A stretch of 64,000 nt of DNA, taken from Paenirhodobacter enshiensis. GTDB lineage: Bacteria; Pseudomonadota; Alphaproteobacteria; Rhodobacterales; Rhodobacteraceae. Shown here piece by piece: positions 8,583 through 18,942 of the stretch (positions are counted from its first letter, which is position 1; each line of letters starts with the position of its first letter). The notes under the pieces are model-generated. The model searched no databases, was not told the origin of the DNA, and worked only from the letters and a program-made list of their open reading frames with translations. A program made the translations under genes and the position numbers. The stretch spans positions 248,001-312,000 of the forward strand of contig NZ_JFZB01000005.1 of assembly GCF_000740785.1 (NCBI RefSeq), read 5' to 3'.

Positions 8583-9758
8583 GTGGACGTCCGACAGATC
8601 GCACCGCGGCCGAACTGGCGCGAGATCGCCGAAGCGGCGGGATTCAAGTTCCATACCATGTATGGCGAGCCCTATTGGAACGAATCCCGCGCCTATCGCT
8701 TCACCATCCGCGAGATCGAGGACGACATCGAGGACCCGGCGACGGAGCTGCACGCGCTGTGCATGGACGTGGCCGGACGGATCGTCGAGTCCGAGGAGCT
8801 GATGGGCCGCATGGGCATCCCCGAGGCGCATTGGGATTACGTCCGCGACAGCTGGAACGAGGGCAGCCCGATGCTCTATGGCCGGATGGATCTGGCCTAT
8901 GACGGGCAGGGGCCGGCGAAGCTGCTGGAATACAATGCCGACACACCGACCTCGTTTTACGAGAGCACGGCGTTTCAGTGGCAATGGCTGGAGGACCAGA
9001 TCGCGGCCGGGGTCCTGCCGTCCTCTGCCGATCAGTTCAACGGCGCCTTCGAGGCGCTGAGCGAGCGGTTCCGTCACCTGTTCGAGCCGAACGAGACGGT
9101 CTGGTTCACCTCGATGCCCGACAATGACGAGGATTACGGCACCGTCGAGGCGCTGGCCTGGGCGGCGAAGGAAGGCGGGCTCAATCCGCTCTATCTGACG
9201 CTCGACAAGCTCGGGGTGACCGAGGACGGCCGGTTCTGCGATGCCGAGGGGCATCCGATCCGCTATCTGTTCAAGCTCTACCCGTGGGAGAACATGCTGC
9301 GCGAGCCCTTCGCCGACAATCTGGCGACGAGCGGCACGACCTTCTTCGAACCGGCATGGAAATCGCTTCTGTCGAACAAGGCGATCCTGCCGATGCTGTG
9401 GCGCTTCCACGCCGGTCATCCGAACCTGCTGCCCGCCTGGTTTGAGGACGAGGCCGCCGCCCATCCGCAGGATTTCGCGCAAGGGATGGTGATAAAGCCG
9501 ATCTTTTCGCGCGAGGGGGCGTCGGTGCGTATCCTCGACGCCACGGGGGCGGAGATCGCGGGGTCCAAGGACCGCGCCTATGACCAGTGGCCGAAGGTGT
9601 GTCAGGCCTATCACCCGCTGCCGGTGTTCGACGGCCGCCGCCCGGTGATCGGGGCCTGGATCATCGGCGAGACCTGCGTGGGCATGGGGTTGCGCGAAGA
9701 CCCCTCGCTGATTACGCAGGATCTGAGCCAGTTCATTCCGCATTACATCGAGGGCTGA
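8583..9758 (+). CDS. Glutathionylspermidine synthase-like preATP-grasp protein (YgiC/YjfC family)
   Basis: This 391-residue protein matches the GSP-synthetase fold, with an ATP-grasp core and motifs LLEYNADTPTS, FTSMPDNDEDYG and MVIKPIFSREG. The family forms amide bonds using ATP. Whether the product is glutathionylspermidine is unknown for YgiC-type proteins. GTG at 8583 is chosen as start because GAGGAAG precedes it by 5 nt; earlier codons of the open frame do not resemble the family. The stop is followed after 3 nt by a DUF1190 gene, reproducing the ygiB/ygiC pairing of Escherichia coli. The gene diverges from pstS across the Pho-box region. Confidence 0.85.
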   Translation: MDVRQIAPRPNWREIAEAAGFKFHTMYGEPYWNESRAYRFTIREIEDDIEDPATELHALCMDVAGRIVESEELMGRMGIPEAHWDYVRDSWNEGSPMLYGRMDLAYDGQGPAKLLEYNADTPTSFYESTAFQWQWLEDQIAAGVLPSSADQFNGAFEALSERFRHLFEPNETVWFTSMPDNDEDYGTVEALAWAAKEGGLNPLYLTLDKLGVTEDGRFCDAEGHPIRYLFKLYPWENMLREPFADNLATSGTTFFEPAWKSLLSNKAILPMLWRFHAGHPNLLPAWFEDEAAAHPQDFAQGMVIKPIFSREGASVRILDATGAEIAGSKDRAYDQWPKVCQAYHPLPVFDGRRPVIGAWIIGETCVGMGLREDPSLITQDLSQFIPHYIEG

Positions 9759-9761
9759 GAG

Positions 9762-10382
9762 ATGAAGCGTTCCCGGCATTTTCGTCCGATCACCATCGGC
9801 CTGATCGGGGCTTCGGCCTTCGCGCTGGCGGCGTGCAAGCAGGACGAGGAGCAGGCGACCGCGTTTCCCGATCTGAAGGCCTGCATCGCGGAATCGGCGA
9901 AACCCGGTGCCACCGTGACCGAAGACCAGTGCACCACCGCCTATGCCCAGGCGGTGCAGACCAACCAGCAATCGGCGCCGCGTTATGACGCGATGGCCGC
10001 CTGCGAGGAGCAGCACGGCGCGGGCAATTGCCAGCAGGCGGAAAGCTCCTCGGGGTTCGGCAGCGTGTTCCTGCCGATCGTGACGGGGTTCCTGCTCGGC
10101 AAGATGCTGTCGGGAGGGGGCGGGCTGTTCGGTCAGCCGATGTACAACCGGGCGGGTGGCGGTTTCACCACGCCGGGCGGTGGGATCTTCGGGTCGAACC
10201 GGGGGACGTCGGTGGTGCCGAGCTCGACCTTCAACAAGCCGGCGCCCACGTTCAACAAGCCGCCGATGTCGTCGAAGTCGTTCAGCAGCTCGGGGTCGTC
10301 GTGGAACGGCTCGCAGTCGGCGGTGAAGTCGCAGGGCGGCTTCGGGTCGAGCTTCAAGGGCGGCAGCAGTTTCGGCGGCTGA
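9762..10382 (+). CDS. DUF1190 (YgiB-family) lipoprotein
   Basis: The 206-residue product has a lipoprotein signal with lipobox LAAC near residue 24. A cysteine-containing globular part follows (KACIAES, DQCTTAYAQA, AACEEQHGAGNCQQ), then a hydrophobic GSVFLPIVTGFLLGKML segment. The tail is rich in Ser, Gly, Phe and Lys, with repeated FNKP units. Order and motifs match YgiB. Its function is not known; association with the neighbouring ATP-grasp enzyme is conserved across distant bacteria. The ATG comes 3 nt after the upstream stop, so the two genes are surely one transcript. Confidence 0.8.
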   Translation: MKRSRHFRPITIGLIGASAFALAACKQDEEQATAFPDLKACIAESAKPGATVTEDQCTTAYAQAVQTNQQSAPRYDAMAACEEQHGAGNCQQAESSSGFGSVFLPIVTGFLLGKMLSGGGGLFGQPMYNRAGGGFTTPGGGIFGSNRGTSVVPSSTFNKPAPTFNKPPMSSKSFSSSGSSWNGSQSAVKSQGGFGSSFKGGSSFGG

Positions 10383-10400
10383 GATCGCGGGACGCGGCGG

Positions 10401-10466
10401 AAAGGGGGCTCTGCCCCCTCGGGCCTGCGGCCCTCACCCCCGGGATATTTATGGAAAGCCGAAAGG
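10401..10466 (+). repeat. Dispersed GC-rich palindromic repeat, copy A
   Basis: The unit consists of a hairpin AGGGGGC-TCT-GCCCCCT, a second hairpin GGGCC-TGC-GGCCC, then CCCCCGGGATATTT and an AAAGCCGAAAGG tail. It sits between the convergent DUF1190 and mutT genes. Related copies occur at 22905, 22963, 33291 and 60390. It probably acts as a bidirectional terminator. Confidence 0.8.
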
Positions 10467-10521
10467 AAACGGGCCGGGTTCCTGCGGCTTTTGGAGTTTC
10501 TGGAAATCCGGGAAGAATGGA

Positions 10522-10929
10522 TCAGAGCAGCGCGCGCAGGGCGGGCAGGAGCGGAATGTCGGCGGGCGGCATCGGATACGTGTCGAGGCTCGTGGCCGAA
10601 GCCCAGTCGAGGCGCTGCCCCTCGCGCCCGGTGGGCGTGCCTTGCCAGATCCGGCAGGCGTAAAGCGGCATCAGCAGATGGAATGCCTCGTAGCTGTGCG
10701 AGGCGAAGGCGAGGGGCGTGAAATCGGCCTCGCGGGTGAGGATGCCGAGTTCCTCGGTCAGCTCGCGCGCGAGGGCGGTTTCGGGGGATTCGCCCGGCTC
10801 GACCTTGCCGCCGGGGAATTCCCACAACCCGGCAAGCGACTTGCCTGCCGGGCGTTCGGCCAGAAGCACCCGGCCCTCGCCGTCGAGCAGAGCGACGGCA
10901 CTGACCAGGACCAGGCGCTTGCCGGTCAC
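10522..10929 (-). CDS. mutT: 8-oxo-dGTP diphosphatase MutT (NUDIX)
   Basis: This 135-residue NUDIX hydrolase contains the full NUDIX box in GGKVEPGESPETALARELTE followed by ELGI. The N-terminus VSAVALLDGEGRVLLAERP and the tail (LLPALRALL) are typical of MutT, which removes oxidised dGTP from the nucleotide pool. Translation starts at a GTG whose bases overlap the argJ stop (4-nt overlap), so the gene is translationally coupled to argJ. The argJ-mutT order is common in related bacteria. Confidence 0.92.
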   Translation of the reverse strand: MTGKRLVLVSAVALLDGEGRVLLAERPAGKSLAGLWEFPGGKVEPGESPETALARELTEELGILTREADFTPLAFASHSYEAFHLLMPLYACRIWQGTPTGREGQRLDWASATSLDTYPMPPADIPLLPALRALL

Positions 10930-12311
10930 GAGCGGTAATCCGCGTTGATGTCGATGTAGCGATGCGTCAGGTCGCAGGTCCAGACCGTTTTCGCGGCCTT
11001 GCCGAGCCCCAGATCGACCGAGATCACCAGCTCCTTGTTCTTCATGTAGGCCGAGGCGGCCGCTTCGGAATAATCCGGCACGCGCCAGCCCTTCTCGGCC
11101 AGAACCATGTCGCCGAAGCCGATCTTCAGCAGGTCGCGGTCGGCCTTCGCGCCCGATTTTCCGACGGCGGCCACGACGCGGCCCCAGTTGGCATCCTCGC
11201 CGGCGCAGGCGGTCTTCACCAGCGGCGAATTGGCGATGGCGAAGGCGACCTTCGCGGCATCGACATCGCTCTCGGCGCCGGTGACGCGGACCTCGATGAA
11301 CTTCGACGCGCCTTCGCCGTCGCGCACGACCTGCTTGGCGAGGTCGAGCATGACGTCGGACAGCGCAGCCTCGAATTCCTTCGACAGCTTGGAGCGGAGA
11401 TCCCTGATCTCGGTTCCGGCGCGGCCGGTCGCCACGACGAGGAGCGAGTCCGAGGTCGAGGTGTCGCTGTCGACGGTGATCGCGTTGAACGAGCCGCCGA
11501 TGTTGCGCGAGACGATCTTCTGCAGATTGGCGGCCGAGATCTTCGCATCGGTGAAGATGTAGACCAGCATCGTCGCCATGTTCGGCGCGATCATCCCCGA
11601 GCCCTTGGCGATGCCGGCGATGCGGATCGGGCCGTCGGGGGTGGCGACCTCGGCGGTCGCACCCTTCGGGAAGGTGTCGGTGGTCATGATGGCGCGGGCG
11701 GCGGCCTCGATCCCCGCGGGGGCGAGGCCGGCCTTCAGCGCGCCGATGGCCTCGACGATGCGTTCATGCGGCAGCGGCTCGCCGATCACGCCGGTCGAGG
11801 AGGAGAACACCCGGCTTGCCGGGATGGCGAGTGCCTCGGCCACGGCGCCGGTGACGGCATCGACCGAGGTCTGGCCCTGCGCGCCGGTGAAGGCGTTGGC
11901 ATTGCCCGAGTTCACGATGATCGCGGCGCCCGCTCCTTCGGGAACGGTCATCGCCAGCTTGGCCTGACAGTCGAGCACGCAGGCCGAGCGGGTCGAGGAG
12001 GTGGTGAAGGCCCCGGCGATCGCCGCACCCGGCGCGATCGAGGCCAGCATCACATCGGTCCGGCCGGCATAGCGCACGCCGGCCGCGGTGGCGGCGAAGG
12101 ACACGCCCGCGATCTCCGGCAGGGCCGGGAAGGCGGCGGGGGCGAGCGGCGAGACGTCATGCGCCTTCTTGACCGCAGCGGCGACCTCGGCCGCGGCTTC
12201 GGTGACGGTCTCCACGGCAGCCTCGGCGGTCTCGCCGATCTGCGCGCGCAGACCCTTCACCTTGTCGCGCAGCTTCTCGATCTTCTCGCGCAGGTCCTTC
12301 TTCTTGGCCAT
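10926..12311 (-). CDS. argJ: Bifunctional glutamate N-acetyltransferase/N-acetylglutamate synthase ArgJ with N-terminal coiled-coil extension
   Basis: The 461-residue protein catalyses the ornithine acetyltransferase step of arginine biosynthesis, recycling acetyl from acetylornithine to glutamate. The self-cleavage site APNMATML, whose Thr is the nucleophile of the beta chain, is present, as are VNSGNANAFTG and EDANWGRV. Family members are about 405-415 residues and start near VSPLAP. Here about 50 extra residues precede that point: a charged heptad-like coiled coil (DLREKIEKLRDKVKGLRAQI) and an Ala/Glu/Val helix. No alternative start lies between, and GAGGGGG precedes the ATG, so the extension seems real. 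Confidence 0.93.
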   Translation of the reverse strand: MAKKKDLREKIEKLRDKVKGLRAQIGETAEAAVETVTEAAAEVAAAVKKAHDVSPLAPAAFPALPEIAGVSFAATAAGVRYAGRTDVMLASIAPGAAIAGAFTTSSTRSACVLDCQAKLAMTVPEGAGAAIIVNSGNANAFTGAQGQTSVDAVTGAVAEALAIPASRVFSSSTGVIGEPLPHERIVEAIGALKAGLAPAGIEAAARAIMTTDTFPKGATAEVATPDGPIRIAGIAKGSGMIAPNMATMLVYIFTDAKISAANLQKIVSRNIGGSFNAITVDSDTSTSDSLLVVATGRAGTEIRDLRSKLSKEFEAALSDVMLDLAKQVVRDGEGASKFIEVRVTGAESDVDAAKVAFAIANSPLVKTACAGEDANWGRVVAAVGKSGAKADRDLLKIGFGDMVLAEKGWRVPDYSEAAASAYMKNKELVISVDLGLGKAAKTVWTCDLTHRYIDINADYRS

Positions 12312-12367
12312 GCCCGCCCCCTCTTTCGCGTGTCAGTTTCCGGATCCGGGCGATTTGCCCGGCCGGA

Positions 12368-13270
12368 TCACTTGCCCAGGATATCCTCGTTCTTGAGCAC
12401 CGAGGGGTCGATCCCGTCAACAGATTTCACGACCTTGGCGTCCGAAACCGCCTTGGTCACCGCGTCCTGAACCGCCTGCTGGCTGAGATCCGAGGAAATC
12501 TCGTCGCGCACCTCGTCGAGCGCCGGCGCCTTGGCGGGACGTTCTTCGAGCAGCTTGATCACGTGCCAGCCGTATTCGGTCTGGATCGGGCCGGCCACAT
12601 CGCCCGGCTTCATCGTCTTCACCGCGTCCGAGAACGGCTGCACCATCTTGTCGAGGGTGAACCAGCCGAGGTCGCCGCCATTCGCCGCCGCGCCGTCCTG
12701 GGACTTGTCCTTGGCTTCCTGGGCAAAGTCCTTGCCGCCGTCGATGTCGGCCTTGACGGCCTTGGCCTCGTCCTCGGTCTCGACGATGATATGGGCGGCG
12801 TGATATTCCATGCCCGGCTCGGCCTTGGCATATTTCGCGTCATAGGCCTTCTGAACGGCGTCGTCGGTCACGGCATCCTTGGCGATCTGATCGAGCACGG
12901 CCCCGGCGAAATACGAGCGACGCTCGACCTCGAGGGCGATGTCGTCCTTCTTGTTCTTCTGCTTCTCGCCGATCTGCGACAGCGCGGTCTGCTGCACCAG
13001 CTGATCGAGGATGCCGTTGAACAGCACGTTGTCGGGCAGGCTCTGATATTGCGCGGGCAGGCCGGCGCGGACCGAAACCATCTGACCGAGGGTGACAGTC
13101 TGGCCATTGACCGTGGCGACGACGGTGTCGGCCTTCAGATCGGTTTTCGGCGCGGCGGCCGGGCTTGCGACGGGCTTGTTCGCCGCCGGCTTGGCACCAT
13201 CGGCCATGGCACCGCCGGCAAAGCACAGCGCAATCGCTGCCGTCCCGAGGAATTTGCTGAGTTGCGGCAT
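12368..13270 (-). CDS. Periplasmic peptidylprolyl isomerase, parvulin/PrsA-SurA type
   Basis: This 300-residue protein has a Sec signal peptide (ALCFAGGAMA, cleavage near residue 24) and a SurA/PrsA-like N-terminal helical part (VATVNGQTVTLGQM). The parvulin domain includes EYHAAHIIVETEDEA, GGDLGWFTLDKMVQPF and TEYGWHVIKLLEE. It should assist folding of exported proteins. The start MPQLSKF was chosen for the GGAGAGG site 8 nt upstream. It diverges from secA, which fits a shared role in export. Confidence 0.9.
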   Translation of the reverse strand: MPQLSKFLGTAAIALCFAGGAMADGAKPAANKPVASPAAAPKTDLKADTVVATVNGQTVTLGQMVSVRAGLPAQYQSLPDNVLFNGILDQLVQQTALSQIGEKQKNKKDDIALEVERRSYFAGAVLDQIAKDAVTDDAVQKAYDAKYAKAEPGMEYHAAHIIVETEDEAKAVKADIDGGKDFAQEAKDKSQDGAAANGGDLGWFTLDKMVQPFSDAVKTMKPGDVAGPIQTEYGWHVIKLLEERPAKAPALDEVRDEISSDLSQQAVQDAVTKAVSDAKVVKSVDGIDPSVLKNEDILGK

Positions 13271-13308
13271 GAAAGCCTCTCCGTAAGGGGCCGCGGCAGC
13301 CCGCGGCG

Positions 13309-13337
13309 TTGACACCCGGACGGCCGCCCCTTACATC
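13309..13337 (+). promoter_or_regulatory. Candidate promoter for secA
   Basis: A perfect TTGACA box is followed after 17 bp by TACATC in the 184-bp divergent region between the prolyl isomerase and secA genes. This would give a leader of about 110 nt before the secA ATG. Confidence 0.45.
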
Positions 13338-13454
13338 GCCAGAGGTCCTGTGAAGGTCGTTCCGCCCTTTTTCGTCTGCCGTTCTAGGCGGGCCCAGATA
13401 GGGCGGCAAGGCCGCTTTTCACACGATTTGGTCAACGAACCTGCGGGGAATGAA

Positions 13455-16217
<2,763 letters not shown>

Positions 16218-16219
16218 CG

Positions 16220-16246
16220 AAAGGGCGGGTCTTCCCGCCCTTTTTC
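16220..16246 (+). terminator. Rho-independent terminator of secA
   Basis: A perfect 10-bp stem AAAGGGCGGG / CCCGCCCTTT with a 4-nt loop starts 3 nt after the secA stop and runs into a T tract. Confidence 0.85.
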
Positions 16247-16272
16247 ATTTCGACCGACCGGAGCCCGAGACC

Positions 16273-16839
16273 ATGGCCAGCCCCATGAAACCAGACCCCG
16301 CAAAGACCCTCGTCATCATCGACATGCAGACCGAGATGCAGCGCCGGATCGACGCCGGCCTCGACTGCGTGAACCCGGAGGCCGGGGACCGCATCGCCAC
16401 ACTCGCCGCGGCGTTTCGGGCCGCGGGACTGCCCGTCGTTCATGTGCGCCACCGTTCGGACGATCCGACCGCGGCCTTTCATCCCGGTAATCCGCTTGCC
16501 GCCCCGCTGCCCTGCGCCGAGGCCCTGCCCGGTGAGCCGGTGTTCACCAAGACCACATCCTCCGCCTTCGCGTCCACCGGGATGGCAGGTTGGCTGCGCG
16601 AGCGCGGCATCGGCGATCTGGTCGTGGCGGGTGCCGTTGCCGGGTTTTGCGTCAACACGACAGTGCGGCAGGGGTGCGATCTCGGCTTTCGGATGACGGT
16701 CGCGCGCGATGCTGTCCTCGGCTTTGGGCTGGGCGAGGGGCAGCCCGATGCCGCGACGATCTTCGAGGTGACGATGGGCCTTCTGGCGGCGGATTTCGCT
16801 ACCGTTGCCGAAAGCGCGACGATCCTGCAGAGGGTATGA
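16273..16839 (+). CDS. Isochorismatase-family cysteine hydrolase
   Basis: This 188-residue protein has the catalytic triad pattern of the superfamily: Asp in VIIDMQTE, Lys in FTKTTSSAF and Cys in AGAVAGFCVNTTVRQG. Members hydrolyse amides or isochorismate ether bonds; the substrate here cannot be assigned (nicotinamidase, carbamoylsarcosine-like and others share this fold). GGAG lies about 10 nt before ATG 16273; a second ATG at 16285 is possible. It follows the secA terminator, so it is likely transcribed on its own. Confidence 0.85.
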   Translation: MASPMKPDPAKTLVIIDMQTEMQRRIDAGLDCVNPEAGDRIATLAAAFRAAGLPVVHVRHRSDDPTAAFHPGNPLAAPLPCAEALPGEPVFTKTTSSAFASTGMAGWLRERGIGDLVVAGAVAGFCVNTTVRQGCDLGFRMTVARDAVLGFGLGEGQPDAATIFEVTMGLLAADFATVAESATILQRV

Positions 16840-17110
16840 GCTGGCACGCGCGGCCCTGTCCAGGTTGCCCCCGCTTGTCGCGGGCGGGGCATCTCCGGAG
16901 GCGGGGCAGGCCACCCAGCTGAGGCCGGCTTGTCCCCGGGGTCGGGCGATGGACGGCCGTATCCTCCGGGCTCCGGGGTCCGCGCGAGGCGGGGGCGCAA
17001 AGCCGCGATTGCCCTGAAGCCCGATGCGTGCCCGCGGTCCGGAGCGCCGGACTTGAAGATCGCGGGGTCTTGCGCAGGGTTCGGCGTGAGGCTCTCTGTC
17101 CTCACCGCTC
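16840..17110. other. Non-coding region left of an IS remnant
   Basis: About 270 bp after the cysteine hydrolase gene show no frame with protein-like composition. Several short GC-rich inverted repeats are present (for example around CCCCCGCTTGTCGCGGGCGGGG near 16868, an imperfect hairpin that could end the upstream transcript). I see no RNA gene. Confidence 0.45.
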
Positions 17111-17128
17111 TGAATAGCCCCGAGTTTC

Positions 17129-17248
17129 TCAGACGCCTTCAGGTCTCATCATCTGCTGCCGTTCGAACTCGGTGGGCGACTGCATCCCGTTCCTCGCAGG
17201 CTTGCGCTTCGGGTTGCAGAATATCCCGATGTAATCGAACACGTCCCT
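17129..17248 (-). pseudogene. C-terminal remnant of IS3-family transposase (orfB)
   Basis: About 39 residues survive: RDVFDYIGIFCNPKRKPARN, then GMQSPTEFERQQ and a short tail to the stop. This is the typical end of IS3-family OrfB after the last catalytic Glu region (family form: DVFDYIE.FYNP.RRH). The DDE catalytic domain itself has been lost. Confidence 0.8.
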
Positions 17249-17311
17249 GCTCAGTGACCCGTGCGACCGCATCGCGCTTGAGGTCGCCAGTGAAATGCCT
17301 GTGCCCATCAT
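17249..17311 (-). pseudogene. N-terminal remnant of IS3-family orfA
   Basis: Starting from an ATGATG behind AAGGAGG, the sequence reads GHRHFTGDLKRDAVARVTEQ in the frame shifted by one from the ATG. This resembles the start of the OrfA helix-turn-helix protein (family form: RHF.GDFKRDAV..T.RG). A one-base indel near the start and the internal deletion leave it non-functional. Confidence 0.65.
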
Positions 17312-17458
17312 CGCCTCCTTGTCTCAAAATTGGCGAAGAAGGCATCCACGAAACATGGGGATATTCACTCACCAAGCGTGTCTTCCTTTCGGGCGGGCAT
17401 GGTTGTCGTGGCCGAAGGACAATCGGGCGCAGACTGTGTTCCGGTGCTCATGCCCGGT

Positions 17459-18019
17459 TCAGTCGGCGCACCCCCCGAGTGCGCGCAGGGCAGTTCGGGC
17501 GACATCGCGGCTGAGCGGAAGCGAGGACAGCTCTTCTGGGCTGACCCATCTGGCTTCGAGTGCATCGTCCCCTGCCAGGGGTTCGCCGTGCTGCCAGCGG
17601 CACAGCACGGCGATCAATACGAAGTGCTGGCGCAGCACAGTCGCCTGAGGCCGCATCGGGGCAGCGCAAGGCATTGCCTCGCGGTCTGGCGCGGGCCTGT
17701 CCGCTTCGGCGCGATACGCGGCCGGTCTGCCCGCGATGCGGGCGTCCGGAGCCGATCCTTCTTCGGTCGGGTCACTCGCCTGTGGCGGGTCGTAGGCGTC
17801 CAGCGCATCGAGAACCGTCGTCGCGGTAGCGGTCACGCCGGTTTCCTCGACCAGCTCGCGCTCTGCCGCGCGCAACAGGGGCTCGCCGAATTCGATCTTG
17901 CCGCCGGGAAACCCCCAAAGACCGGCATCGGGCGGATTGGCCCGGCGCACCAGCAGGATCTGCCCGTCGCGCGTGACGACGGCAAGGACGGCGGGGATGG
18001 GGCGTTGCGGTTGTGTCAT
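17459..18019 (-). CDS. NUDIX hydrolase with an inserted segment
   Basis: The 186-residue protein has a complete NUDIX box in GGKIEFGEPLLRAAERELVE followed by ETGV. Flanking motifs are AVLAVVTRDGQILLVRRANP and HFVLIAVLCRW. In related proteins the strands DALDAYD and HFVLIAV are joined by a short loop. Here about 50 Pro/Ala/Arg-rich residues lie between them, making the protein longer than the usual 140 or so. The insert may be a disordered loop or DNA acquired by local duplication or indel. The substrate is unknown (ADP-ribose or a nucleotide is likely). The start MTQPQRP is the first codon with family similarity. Confidence 0.8.
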   Translation of the reverse strand: MTQPQRPIPAVLAVVTRDGQILLVRRANPPDAGLWGFPGGKIEFGEPLLRAAERELVEETGVTATATTVLDALDAYDPPQASDPTEEGSAPDARIAGRPAAYRAEADRPAPDREAMPCAAPMRPQATVLRQHFVLIAVLCRWQHGEPLAGDDALEARWVSPEELSSLPLSRDVARTALRALGGCAD

Positions 18020-18081
18020 GTCCTTTCTATGCGGGCCTGCGGCGATCGGGGCAAGGGGCGACACGAGGCCCTGCAGGCAGG

Positions 18082-18858
18082 TTACAGATATCCCTCCGAG
18101 CGAAAGCTGATCTCGCGGCTCTTGCCGACGATCAGATGATCGTGCAGCACGATCCCCAGCACAGCTCCAGCCTGACGGATCTGCTCCGTCACGGCAATGT
18201 CGGCCTGCGATGGGGTCGGGTCGCCCGAGGGGTGATTGTGCACCAGAATCAGCGCTGAAGCGCCCAGCTCCAGCCCGCGCTTCATTACCTCGCGCGGGTA
18301 GACGGGCACATGGTCGACGGTGCCGCGGGCCTGTTCCTCGTCGGCGATCAGCACGTTCTTGCGGTCGAGGTAGAGGGCGCGGAATTGTTCGGTTTCGCGA
18401 TGCGCCATGGCGGTGCGGCAATAGTCGAGGAGCGCATCCCAGGACGACAGAACCGGGCGGTGCAGCACCCGCGCCCGGGCCAGCCGGTGCGCCGCCGCCT
18501 CGACGATCTTCAGTTCCTGCACCACGGCATCGCCTACCCCGTCGATCTCGCGCAGCCGCGCCGTGGGCGCCGAGATGACCCGGCCGAAATCGCCAAAAGT
18601 GTCGATCAGCCGCCGCGCCAGCGGTTTGACGTCGATCCGGGGCAGGGCGCGGAACAGGATCAGCTCCAGCAACTCATAATCCGGAATGGCTGCGGCCCCA
18701 CCCTCGACGAAGCGGGCGCGCAGCCGCCGGCGGTGATCCTGGATGTAAGATGGCAACCGCCCGGCCGGATCCAGCACAGTCCGGCCGGCTTCGTCCGGGT
18801 CGAACAGGCTGCGCTGAGAATCACTGAAGCCATGGGTGTGTGTCATGCACGCCAGCAT
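18082..18858 (-). CDS. radC: RadC-family JAB-domain protein
   Basis: This 258-residue protein has the RadC layout. An N-terminal helix-hairpin-helix-like part (SAPTARLREIDGVGDAVVQE) is followed by a JAB/MPN metalloprotease-like domain with the zinc motif HNHPSGDPTPSQAD (HxH...D). Despite its name, a direct DNA-repair role for RadC is unproven. No clear ribosome-binding site marks the start; ATG 18846 (MTHTHGF) is an alternative 4 codons downstream. The gene lies downstream of the dnaJ terminator region, on the same strand as the NUDIX gene. Confidence 0.9.
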   Translation of the reverse strand: MLACMTHTHGFSDSQRSLFDPDEAGRTVLDPAGRLPSYIQDHRRRLRARFVEGGAAAIPDYELLELILFRALPRIDVKPLARRLIDTFGDFGRVISAPTARLREIDGVGDAVVQELKIVEAAAHRLARARVLHRPVLSSWDALLDYCRTAMAHRETEQFRALYLDRKNVLIADEEQARGTVDHVPVYPREVMKRGLELGASALILVHNHPSGDPTPSQADIAVTEQIRQAGAVLGIVLHDHLIVGKSREISFRSEGYL

Positions 18859-18916
18859 GGCGGCCAGACGATGAAGAAACCGTTAACGACGGACCGCCCC
18901 AGCCTCGGCACGCAAT

Positions 18917-18939
18917 GAAAAGGGCGCCCGAAGGCGCCC
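18917..18939 (-). terminator. Rho-independent terminator of dnaKJ
   Basis: On the minus strand GGGCGCC-TTCG-GGCGCCC is followed by TTTTCATT, just after the dnaJ stop. The tetraloop and U-run make it a strong candidate. Confidence 0.85.
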
Positions 18940-18942
18940 CGA

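Larger units (their letters stand above)
17111..17367 (-). mobile_element. Internally deleted IS3-family element (MITE-like), 257 bp
   Basis: The ends are imperfect 30-bp inverted repeats. Read inwards, the outer parts are TGAATAGCCCCGAGTTTC at 17111 and TGAATATCCCCATGTTTC ending at 17367, and both finish in GCCTTC; about 22 of 30 positions match. The element is flanked by the direct repeat CTC (17108-17110 and 17368-17370), the 3-bp target duplication expected of IS3-type transposition. Inside, on the minus strand, are the start of an orfA-like frame and the end of an orfB transposase, fused by deletion of the middle. It cannot encode transposase, but its ends look usable in trans. Confidence 0.85.

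Noticed and set aside
16840-17110. A tRNA or structured RNA gene in the gap before the IS remnant
   Set aside because: No cloverleaf or TTCGA T-arm signature is present; only short GC-rich hairpins are seen.
17459-18421. A 320-residue start for the NUDIX protein
   Set aside because: The first 134 codons overlap the 5' half of radC antisense, are arginine-rich and match no NUDIX homology; the family begins at MTQPQRP.
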